64,000 nucleotides of DNA. Origin: Flavobacterium ammoniigenes (GTDB taxonomy: Bacteria; Bacteroidota; Bacteroidia; Flavobacteriales; Flavobacteriaceae). The DNA lies in the NCBI RefSeq assembly GCF_020886055.1, contig NZ_AP025184.1, forward strand, positions 1,984,001 to 2,048,000, read 5' to 3'. Positions 34,401 through 39,500 of this stretch are shown here, in pieces. How positions within the stretch are numbered: the stretch's first letter is position 1; the number at the start of each line of letters is the position of its first letter. Both the position numbers and the translations under genes were made by a program. The notes under the pieces were generated by a model. The model searched no databases and was not told the origin of the DNA. It saw only the letters and a program-made list of their open reading frames with translations.

Positions 34401-35552
34401 AGCCGTAGAAGCTTCGGAACAAGTGCCACTTTTAACAATTGCTCTGAAATACGTTGGGCTATTCAAAATTCCAGGAGACAAAGTCAAGGCTGTAGAATTG
34501 ATATCGGTCCAAGAAATGGCATCCAAAGAAGATTGCCATTTGACCACCGTTCCCACATTACCGTTTAATGTTAAAGTACCTGCCGCTATTCCTGCACAAG
34601 TTGATCCAGGTCCTGAAATGGTTCCTGAAACACTACTCGGTTCAACCGAAATGGAAAAAGTTTTTGCATCTCCTACACAGCCATCATATGTTGGCGTTAC
34701 AGTGAATGTAGCAGTGACTGTACTATTGGAAGTATTGGTGGTAATAAAATTAGGAATGGGAGAAGTTGTCCCGCTTGAGGGAGATAATCCAATCAAATTG
34801 GCATTAGTTGCACTCCAGGTAAACGAAGTACCAGAACCATTTAAGGGAGAACTTGCAGTTAAATCAATATTAGCAATGGTTGTTCCTTTGCACACTTGTT
34901 GTGAAGAAATGGTATTTAATATTGGTTTTGGATTAATTGTAACAACATATTCTTTTGGTATACCAGCACATCCGTTAGTGGATGGCGTAATTCGAATCGT
35001 TCCTGAAATCGGTTGATTAGTAGTATTAACTGCAGTAAATGTGGGTATATTCCCTGAACCACTTGAGGCAAGACCAATAGCTGTGTTAGAATTGGTCCAT
35101 GAAAATTGTGTTCCAGATGGTAGTCCGTTAAGGTTTAGTACTGGGACTGTCGAACCCACGCAATACGATATATTGGGTAATACATTAGAAACTAATGCTG
35201 TAGTATAAGTAAAAACAGTAGTAGAAGTTACTCCATCAACTTCAACAAGTCCTGAGGTTAACCCACAAGGGATTATGACCTGTAATTCTGTTGCCGAAAC
35301 AAATCTAGTGTTAGCGGAAGAGATCGTTGTTGTTCCAATTTTAACAATTGAGTTACTGGTAAAATTAGTTCCTACAATAGTCACAGTCGAACCAGCAGAT
35401 CCATCAACCGGAGAAAATGAACTAATAGTTGTTGCAACTAAACGTACTTTAATTGTATTTGATTTTATATCTAAATCAGATGAAAAAGAGGAAATACTTA
35501 TAAATAGAAATAATAAGCTAAAAAGTGATTGAAATTTGTGATAATTTTTCAT
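19449..35552 (-). CDS. Giant SprB-like surface protein: Ig/PKD-like repeats with type B T9SS sorting domain
   Basis: A 5367-residue secreted protein. In order: signal peptide (about 1-25); IPT/TIG-like domain (about 41-115); mixed Ig/PKD-like domains to about 970; about 27 tandem repeats of roughly 92 residues (974-3450), each with a conserved TICEG-type cysteine and usually a second Pro-Cys; further PKD-like domains; A-B-A-A-B-A modules (about 3815-4350); six repeats ending TISGTPTxxGxFxYxI (about 4354-4905); two SprB-type modules (NVSC..., about 4905-5090); a PKD domain (WDFGDNS); and a type B/CHU_C T9SS signal from about 5272 (TAFSPNSDGINDLF to the C-terminus). It is Thr/Ser/Asn-rich with almost no catalytic-looking motifs, so it is probably an adhesin or gliding filament. 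Its direct neighbour is a sprF-like gene. Identity as a true SprB orthologue is not established. Confidence 0.9.
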   Translation of the reverse strand: MKNYHKFQSLFSLLFLFISISSFSSDLDIKSNTIKVRLVATTISSFSPVDGSAGSTVTIVGTNFTSNSIVKIGTTTISSANTRFVSATELQVIIPCGLTSGLVEVDGVTSTTVFTYTTALVSNVLPNISYCVGSTVPVLNLNGLPSGTQFSWTNSNTAIGLASSGSGNIPTFTAVNTTNQPISGTIRITPSTNGCAGIPKEYVVTINPKPILNTISSQQVCKGTTIANIDLTASSPLNGSGTSFTWSATNANLIGLSPSSGTTSPIPNFITTNTSNSTVTATFTVTPTYDGCVGDAKTFSISVEPSSVSGTISGPGSTCAGIAAGTLTLNGNVGTVVKWQSSLDAISWTDINSTALTLSPGILNSPTYFRAIVKSGTCSEASTASYLISINALPSVNAGVDQTICAGNSVILSGSGATSYTWNNGVTNAVSFSPSTTTTYTVTGVGANGCSNTDQVVVNVATTPAAPSAIAQTFLISQNKTVNNLTITSLGIPAWYDSLSGGTLYSGTALLTTGTYYASQKINGCESVARTAVAVSVFADSVGGSIAGTSTVCSGVNSTQLTAAGYTGNIVKWQSSSVSDFSTNVTDFNVQNATFTATNVTASLYYRAVVQSGGSTSYSTPALISVSTVSNGGALSAINSSVCKNIIGGALNLTGKVGEVVQWQQSTNNGATWSDIAATTTSFSAPALTQTTQYRVEVKSGVCPSAFSNAVTILVKDTPIVTDFPNQEICIGTTRSFGDTFVAGQTYSLTSNLGYSSITPTSSILFTTLGTQVFTYTVTNTASGCITQDQFEVTTNPLPAATVISNKTICEGDIVNLGASPVTGNTYSWSSNPSGFTSTSSNPSVTPTATTTYTLTETNTATACSKSSSVTITVQPLPIISINGAPQISICDIATNQTIVASIANLYASYNWEVIPANGGSLANANTLSPMFTPSSIGIANGFVIVRLNVTGQNPCNTIVSKDLKITIDQTTVDLGPDRTVCEGPITITSNIQNAGTITWTKSGGSGSFVDPSVSSPIYNPSASDRDQFVTFTATVTPNNGCGPNVTDSVIYKINGAPTVSAGPNVTVCETQQFYVLNGSKSFTDSVVWTHDGSGTLDNATAEDPTYTFSPSDIINGSVTFTLKGKKLGCTDAQSMVTVTIRKNPVANAGTAQTICQGQTVYLNGSAPNNSAVSWSKSSGSGVFNNTATLTPNYVSSVTDSGTITYTLTAQPQFPCTVPSVATTTVTIIQKPTASISAVNPQICEGATYTVSTATATNYESLEWTASNTGGSFTGGNTLSPTYTPGANDINNGSVKLILTAKRNSPCTIDAIAEVNLIINKIPRISVVNSQQDICTIAGVPVQISGTGAYSGIVATNFDPNLLVWTTSGSGSFTTPSPSNTTATNSYIPDAADLSRGSVILTLTASRTPANCNSSTTNTIALNFIKKPEANAGPDAIICENGTYISTTATAANYATVVWSSNGSSGTITNATSMNGMVYTPSSTDLAGGSVTLTLTANGYSCQDPVSNDVIISFQKLPVITTVASASLCKSANQYAISGTTITNSFLAGSIRWESSGTGSFTTTFDAKNPIYLPSAIDKANGSVTLTMYVMPVSPCATQQSKSFVLSFIAEPVASAGPSLTQCDLPFTITTATATMTTISSLRWTSSGSGTFNVDNTINPTYTPSALDVQNSPITLTLTANSIAPCSVPLVTTTLVNLVKSPIVTIVSPQPTICQDATNVLVSGTTVTNAASYTWTSTTGTTIANATSLTPLVTPSATDISNGYIDITVTAIPNAPCSANVVKTVRIPVQRQPIVNAGASQTLCEGTVITTADAITTNVTNINWSKNGGDGTFTTSPTTRVVEYTPGANEIASGRVLLTLTADAIAPCVGTVTSTVEHLIVKNPVITVSPTQVTICETATYQVPLSQINVVNPTSIDSVQWTTTDPSSLTGASTFTPVYTPSAADKTTGFAILTLTVTPINPCATPIVKTIRVNITKKATINTTQTNYTFCENTPKQLNAIFANHNPANISWRIVSGSGTLSGTNTATPIYTPDASSTTVIIEASAASNSPCTEITTAQFTLNVMKKPLVTFVKLVDTICNTQTSYALNGNSVANTTASTTYLWTTTGTGTFADNTALVTTYNFSAADLASASPVTLRLLAKSDVLCGLTDYKEITITIKPAPTVTTAPTGVLCEGNVFTATAIATNATSVLWTTVGTSNGTFTNANTTTALYTPGTNDTATFTIRFTATGDPVCAAATTTKTVTIQLKPVLDAGIESRHNCAGEAFAITGVTGQNLGTITWSSNSSSGTNKGTFSNPSILNPNYTPSAAEVAAGTRITLTITAAALAPCASSVTDFIILNLDPKPVVNAGIDQTICEGSSVTLSGAVSHISSVYWTSSSSGTFANPNTAATTYIPSAADILNGTVVLSLHGVSDSNCPEVVDTLVISILKKPTASAGPAVAICEGTSYTLVNGEALATNYSAITWSATGPGTLDVSTIHSLNPIYNPAPGQTGDVTLTLTATGYNQCGINAVASKTISIIPRPVVTSPATRTICQGQTLTLNSTDVTASNYSALTWTSSNGLGSFAPNSTTATIYSPTASQSGNVSLRLTATALNSVCANAFSEVVVTIVPSPIVNAGLDASICETATHTISGASVPSGATFDWVISGPATIRSGTETTLSPVVVPNVGASGTVTLTLTVQGAAQCPTPVSDTVTVTINPSPVVDAGVAQTICEGVAFVTLNGTATNGTNYTWTTDGAGSIQTTSNPLQAKYIPNPADYTTNSGVNTITVFLTAAGTNGCSQVVDSSTLTLYAKPQVFAGVDQTACQASTVSLSGATATNYNTVSWTSSGNGTFNYANSNGGIRPTYTLGSNDLTSVTLTLSAMPNANCAQVAVVDQMVINVNKNPIIQASATEITLCGETFTLPDLLTVTNAASISWTDTTGLSTLGTLTNGGTETPIFTPTNAEIANGFVNLTVTAQPLTGCSATATQIIKVNLRPKATANSGSDIVVCQGNSIVLNNGANTTATSFYWTENGTGTIKASTINTLFPEYLPGINESGVVTLTLHATNPSPCLGEVVDDMTVTISPLPTVNVGPDVTICETSSYNLVNATAANYNNTPANIEWFAYRDVNGVTLATGTFSNIHSVNPTFTPSVADIASGKVYLTLKVANPSCTALVADTMELTIAPGTGVNAGVNASVCEGSTFTLSQATADNTGSLSWISAQNSTGTSSGTYQAGSFSDATALNPTYNPNSDDINLGYVYLKLTGASNSTCPSNSSIIRLDIVKKPTVSASDVQLCANTSQITLTGTASNYQSVNWSVQSGPGSIVANSNAALSPVYVSGVSSNEITNKTAVVRLFVNPKPGCPSSTAVYEDITINIQALPVVEAGVSGTTCYIAGQPIDAFAITGTTVTNGGTQNWTTSGSGTFTLGNPVLYNSFSNSCTSDVLTLTVNGVGACSTSSNSDSVTLTVNCSIPNLGPVTSSAGNTVCQSNSATVTYTVPVNSSVVSYNWSVPSGATLVSGQNTNTIIVRYGLGSLSGNVSVFGSNGCGNGSISSFAVTVNALPTATTISGQQAVCAGATGVVYTALPIPGATSYSWTLPNGSTVLTASNTITINYQLTDVSGNLSVIVNNACGAGPASVNYPITIVAKPTLSSSLTPSAICSDTVFNYVPTSSTSGSTFAWSRAVQSGIANPASSGNGNISETLINTTSNPINVVYQFTLTGPNATACSNQASVIVVVNPIPVLTSSVAAVGLCSGSTFNYTPSSSTAGVINWSRASVTGISLAAASGTASINEILINTTSTAKTVNYTITLPSNSYGCAKQIVLPVVVNPLPLASIVGSTSVCKNDANPVVTLIGSNGTAPYTFTYTINGGANQTIVSSGNNASITSSTAISGTAIYNLVSVQDASATSCTQSQTGVATIVVNPTPNLVVNQPAAICAPNTVDITATTTGSDTGLVYTYWRDASATVPYLTPTTASSGIYYIKATSSFGCYDIKSVTVVVNPLPSAAIAGTTTICKNSATPLITFTGSGGTAPYTFRYTINGGATQTISTITGNSVTLQASTAVAGVFNYALQSVQDASASACIQNQTGIAVITVNPLPQATISGTTAVCANSTNPTITFTGSGGTAPYTFTYTINGGINQTITSTGSTAIITVPSATVGIYTYNLVSVSDGSTTSCAQVQSGSAVITVNPLPTLIVTNPAEVCVPNTINITNTTSGSSVGLTYGYWNDNATSIAIVNPSAITTSGTYFIKGTDANGCSNVKPVVVKINPLPSATISGPTSFTVCQNDAQPIVTFTGSNATPPYVFQYRINSGAVQTVSTTATSNTVSVAIPTTTVGNYTVTLLNVRESSPSTCGNSTITLPSEAYINVQQGGTIIPQNGIAVSQTVCQDSPINPVVFTIGGSATSAYVTNLPAGVNGVYNATSHTVTISGNPTATGVFNYVIHTAGSVNGCDSTYNGTLTINANDIITILTPTTVNQTVCACAAIKPISYSLGGGATGGDVTFSPNAPTGLIWSIASNVLTISGTSCQVGTYTYTIQSYGICDQTTYTGTIEIKQNATVSLVSGNPNTTVCIGTSFALPIKYAIAPSTEVLKLTGVLPTGVSFNPVTGIITGTPTQSGSFPYTISSTTNCGNTISGTIKVNPLQSIALLSGTANQVACINNPIDPVSFAIASGITGVTVSPALPLGVSAIVDSNNGLVTISGTPTVATSLPQNYVITTQGGCGASASTSISLDIKPAATITFLGASTTLNQAVCLNGPIVPIRFTVGGGATGIVPPILPTGVTITFDSLTGIYTIQGNPTVNGTFTIPITTAGCSISQNITISNVNSAVSIDLISATGTDLQTLCQSTFNSPITPIRYTIQGATGATVTGLPAGVTYVFNPSTGELIISGTPTSAGIFNYTITSLPCSVVKTGVLKISIPMFVTNEIVTNVSCSTNSNGAISVTIIGGVPTNGSYAVHWAGPNGFQQNQTNITGLVAGSYTLTGTDSVGCPLPTKTYTVLPAQPINIALVSTANVSCNGSLGCANFNYSGGSGIYTRFLLQYLDPSSQVLNTIVPPNNNYFNICNLRAGLYYLTVTDSNNCATEPYLFTIQDFSTLHIDSTSLDGNLCTNTAGKVRITVSSLDSNLTFYYNNTIVSHLNLGNNLYELSIPNPTNPTGIIKVMNSQNCWDIITVNTTMVNPTIDYTSFNLTTYGSVSVNESIKFTNGLTNATIPAEYDHIVWDFGDNSPFKVFFNPKDINLNSAGESITTVFHTYAIDGLYPVTLTVYNQFGCSRSITEIVTVGQGAGIMLPTAFSPNSDGINDLFRPSLLGLKEVSMYIYDNWGNLIYEITSDTASLPTDWGWNGIEKVNSEPKNGNYRYYIMAKTINDKTIEKEGRFMLIK
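20835..22495 (-). repeat. Six Ig-like repeats of about 92 codons in the giant surface protein
   Basis: Six consecutive units begin near NQTVC-type cysteines and end in LPxGV...TISGTPTxxGxFxYxI, resembling putative-Ig (He_PIG-like) domains. They lie between the A/B modules and the SprB-type modules. Confidence 0.75.
22490..24115 (-). repeat. A-B-A-A-B-A higher-order modules in the giant surface protein
   Basis: A units carry GTAPYTFTYTINGG and a late cysteine followed by QTG/QSG and a VNPLP linker. B units carry AxxCxPNTxxIT, a Tyr-Trp pair and a GCxxxKxVVV ending. The order on the coding strand is A, B, A, A, B, A, so an A-B pair seems to have been copied as a block. Confidence 0.75.
25190..32633 (-). 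repeat. About 27 tandem Ig-like repeats (about 275 bp each) in the giant surface protein
   Basis: Units begin with motifs such as NAGVDQTICEG and run through WTxSGxGTF and PTYTPSAADIxxGxVxLTLTA to a Pro-Cys pair. I counted 27 unit starts between 32633 and about 25450. Protein similarity is clear, but DNA identity between units is only moderate, so this is old duplication rather than recent slippage. Confidence 0.85.
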
Positions 35553-35805
35553 ACTGTTAATAGTAATTTATTGTAAAAGAAAAAAATAAATAAATTCCAT
35601 TTTTCTCTTGTTAAAAAAGAATTTTCTGTCCCAAAAGCCTAATCTAAAAAGCCATATTAGAGTCAGAAAACGCTATGAACATACCAAATTACTTACAAAC
35701 ATATAAAAAACAACGCGGATTACTGATATTTTAAATAAAATTACTGATATGTTGAAAAAAAATTATGTTTATTAACAATGTTTTGTTAATAACTATTACC
35801 ACACA
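35553..35805. other. Intergenic leader upstream of the giant surface gene
   Basis: About 250 AT-rich bases without a credible gene. They hold a candidate minus-strand -7 box at 35703-35696, leaving an unusually long 5' leader of about 140 nt before the start at 35552. An inverted repeat lies around 35770-35794 (ATTAACAA / TTGTTAAT). Nothing else is recognised. Confidence 0.5.
35696..35703 (-). promoter_or_regulatory. Candidate -7 box for the giant surface gene
   Basis: TATGTTTG on the minus strand matches TAnnTTTG. No TTTG lies at the standard spacing upstream. Confidence 0.4.
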
Positions 35806-35843
35806 AAAAAGCGCCTTATTCTTACAAATAAGACGCTTTTTTG
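35806..35843 (-). terminator. Terminator after the lipoprotein gene
   Basis: GCGTCTTATT pairs with AATAAGGCGC (one G-U wobble when read on the minus strand) around a 6-nt loop, with a T run after it. The core is nearly identical to the hairpin at 41374-41399. Confidence 0.85.
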
Positions 35844-35860
35844 AAAAGTAAAAAAATCAA

Positions 35861-36553
35861 TCAATTAGTCTTAAAACTCCAAATCTGACCTTGGGTTTCA
35901 GCTCCTTTTGCGTCTCTAACCACTACTTTCCAATAGTAGATAGTAGCCGCTTGTAGGCTTGCATCAAAGGAGGTCGTGGTCTTATTGTCAACTACCTTAG
36001 TAGTAGGTGTAGCAATGGTTCCTAAATACACATCATATGAAAGAACATCTGTAGCATCTACGTCAGAGCCAGTCCATTTTAAGGTGGTTGTTGTCCCTGT
36101 AATGATGCTATTAGCAACTGGTGCTACTAATTGTGGTAAAAATGGTGCATGGTTAGTCACAGCGGTACCTTCAGTAAAAAAACTATAAACTGTAGAGTAA
36201 GCGCTCGCTGCGCCTTTGCTATCCGTTGCCTTCACCCGCCAGTAATACGCCTTCCCTTTTTCAAGGGTCACCGTATGTGTTGGAGCTGAAACCTCAGCAG
36301 TATTCACAATTTGTGTAAACAAATTGTCTGTAGCGATCTGAATTTGATACAAAATTGGATTATTTTCAGCGTCTGTAGAAGCAGTCCATTCGAAATTAAT
36401 TGAATTACTTATACATAATTTAGCAAGGGTTGGGCTAACCAAACTTGGAATTGACGGGGCTAAATTTTTTGGTTCTAAAACGGGTTCATTTCCTCCGCCA
36501 CATGAGAGTAATAAAAAATTAAATACGATGTAGTATAGTATATTTCTTTTCAT
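35861..36553 (-). CDS. Lipoprotein with two fibronectin type III-like domains
   Basis: A 230-residue protein with a lipoprotein signal (lipobox LLSC, Cys at about residue 18) followed by GGGNEP. Two FN3-like beta domains follow (about 33-130 and 138-230), each with the pattern YYWRVKATDSKGA or YYWKVVVRDAKGA and ending in a SFxTxG or SFKTN strand. It would be anchored in the outer or inner membrane; sorting cannot be told from the sequence. It begins 2 bases after the stop of the metallopeptidase gene, so the two are one operon. A role as surface anchor or binding partner of that peptidase is inference from position only. Confidence 0.8.
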   Translation of the reverse strand: MKRNILYYIVFNFLLLSCGGGNEPVLEPKNLAPSIPSLVSPTLAKLCISNSINFEWTASTDAENNPILYQIQIATDNLFTQIVNTAEVSAPTHTVTLEKGKAYYWRVKATDSKGAASAYSTVYSFFTEGTAVTNHAPFLPQLVAPVANSIITGTTTTLKWTGSDVDATDVLSYDVYLGTIATPTTKVVDNKTTTSFDASLQAATIYYWKVVVRDAKGAETQGQIWSFKTN

Positions 36554-36555
36554 AA

Positions 36556-39500
36556 TTAATTTTTGATTATGATTAAACTTGTAGGTATAGCAGTGTATAC
36601 TTTAGCAATATAAGTTCCGCTCGTTTGGTTGTCTAAATTTAATTGTATCTTTTGGTTTACTACTGGATAAACACCTTTAGATATTAATTCCGCTTTGATT
36701 GAATACAATTCTATGTAGATCTCTTTCAATTCGGTAGACATACTAATTTCAAATGAGCCTTTGGTAGGATTTGGATACGCCATATAACTATTTGGAAGAT
36801 CCGAAATTACTTTTGAATAAATACCTTCGCAAGCTATTGCTGATTTGACCATTACCACATCACCAACATTGACATCAAGTTCAAATAGGGTGTGATCGGT
36901 TGTAAATTTTGATTTACCGTTCAACAGTACTTCAAAGGGTGCGCTACCCTCTGTAATTTCAATTGCCACTTTGTTAGACGAAACTCCTGATGTTTTTCCT
37001 GTCAACGAACCACCTTTACCAATTGTTAAGGTATAACAATGTGGGAATGTTTTCCCCGTAATATTGATACAAACATTATACTCCCCTGCTGTTAAATCAG
37101 GTACAATCAAAGAATTATTTACAAAATTATAAACTTTGTTATTGATAGTAGCTGTATAATTAAAACTCTGAGTAGCCTTAATGCTAATTTCACCGTTATT
37201 CTTTCCTGAGCATGTTTCAGATTTAGTAATAATAGTAAAATTATCGAATGGCAAACTAAATGCTTCTATACTAATATTTACTGTTGCAATATTACTATCT
37301 ACACTTCCATCATTTACTTTATAAGTAAAACTATCGGTAATAGTATTTGAACCATTATGAACATAGGTAAAGGTTCCATTACTATTGAGTGTTAAAGTTC
37401 CATTAACTGGATTAGTAACACGAACAGCTGTTAAAGTATTATTTTCAGCATCTGTGTCGTTTGTTAGAACACTCGTAATTCCTCCAGATAATAATGTTGC
37501 TGTCTCACCATTTTTAATTGTAATCTGATCAGATAAAGCTACTGGAGCATCATTTACAGGATTAATTGTTATAGTAACAGTTGCTATATCACTATCCGAT
37601 GTTCCATCATTAACTTTATAAGTAAAACTATCTTTTGTGGTTTCAGATCCATTATGAACATAACTAAATGTTCCATTACTATTAAGAGTTACTGTCCCAT
37701 TAATTGGATTGGTAACAATAATTGGTATTAAATTAGTATTTAATTTAAAATCATTATATAACAAATTATCAGATCCATTCTTTAATACCCCCGAAACTTT
37801 ACCTTCATCAACTTCAATAAAATCATTAACCGGAGTAGTTTTGTTCAGTATTGATATTTTACCATCAAGTTTATAGAAATATTTTTTAATTGGTACTCCT
37901 TCATTCCCATTTGGATCGGTTATCAGTATTGATGATGAAAATACTCCGTCTTTTAAACTACTAATATTTAAATTATTCAATACTATTTCGGTTTGAGTTA
38001 TTACGCCCTCTATTGAAATAGAAGGAATTGAAGTAGATGAACTTTTAATATCGAATTGTTTATTAGTTGTGGAATTTTGTTCAAATAAGACTTTATATGT
38101 CCCATTTAAATCTACATTTTCGGCTAGCACTTTAAACACAATTGAATCAATATTGCTTGAACCAGAATCTTGTAGATTTGATTTTAAGTAATATCCTTTA
38201 GGCAGAACTGTATCTTTGGTATAATCAGTCGTTGTTGTCGCTATAAGTTGATTTTGGTTATCAGTAACCTGAACTGTTAACTTAATAATACCGTCTAAAA
38301 CTCCCGTCAAGTTAATAGAGTTTAACGAAATAAAATTGGAGGTAAATATTCCTTCGCCTCTTACTACATTACCACCTAATAGGCTATATACTTGATAAAC
38401 ATATTTATTCCCTTGACAGGGTTTACAACTAATTTCTGCGCTAATTGAACTTACATTTTTTGAATTGACTACTTTACTTGTGATTGTTGCAACAAGAGCT
38501 TCATCTAATTTTACATCTGATTCAATCACATCAAATCTAACAATCTCTACAAATGAATAATTCCTGAAATTCCCAGCTCTATCAACCGTTTGCATAGAAG
38601 ATATCCCCCACTTACCCGGAGGGGAACCTTTAGGTAGTAAAATATCGAGATTGATCAGATTCCATTCTGAATTTCCGTCTGGTTTTAAGCTATAATAATT
38701 TAGTAGCATATTATCATTCCAACTACTGTAACTATGCTCAATACCCAATGGATCACGCAATACATATCGTACTAATTTTGCACCGGATTCATGGGTTGGG
38801 AAATCTGACAAATCCCTTATTAATAAAGAAATATCAACTCTAGTTTCACCATCTGGAGACAAAGGATTAGTTGGTTTAGCAATTACATTAATTCGATTTA
38901 AATCTATTTCAGGGGCAATATAATCAGGAAAATTAGTTTTGACATATAAACTATCTCTTATATCTTTAAATATATCTAACTTTCCAGGTTTAATATAAAA
39001 ATTAGCAGTATCCTTTACCATATAAACATTAGTATAATTGCCCGCAATATCACTAGAATTCAATTGTGAAACAGAGTAATAACCAGAAGGAAAATATTCT
39101 GGAATAACTAAATGCATTTCAAAATGTTTGATTGAATTATAATCATTTTTATACGATTTAGCTGCATTAATGATAGGTTTTCCTTGGATTTGCTCCTCAT
39201 ATTTTTGAGCATTTGAATTGTCTAATTTTGGAAAATAAATTCTAGTTATACTTCGATCCATTGGACTATTATCATAATAATCGTAGGAATATTTTATCGC
39301 TTGCATTTGCAATCCATTGACATTGTCTGAAGTATTTTGACCATTTGGATCAAATTTTCCTTGAACTAATTCTGATTTTAAATTATATTGCCATTTAGGT
39401 GGGGTTATATCTTCTAGAGGATTTTCTATATATAATTTAAACCCAAATGAAGAAGTATTTTCAAAACGAGAATTCCCAACAGGATCTTCAATCCTTAATG

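Noticed and set aside
34423..35016. Antisense reading frame of 197 codons within the giant gene
   Set aside because: It lies opposite repeat-rich coding sequence with biased composition. It has no promoter or family resemblance, and the sense frame is far stronger.
19449..35552. Possible CRISPR array or satellite DNA because of the periodic repeats
   Set aside because: Periods of about 275 bp are whole protein domains with open reading frames. There are no short identical repeats with unique spacers.
35553..35860. Mobile element remnant between the surface-protein operons
   Set aside because: No transposase fragment, target-site duplication or terminal inverted repeat is seen; only promoter and terminator-like signals are present.
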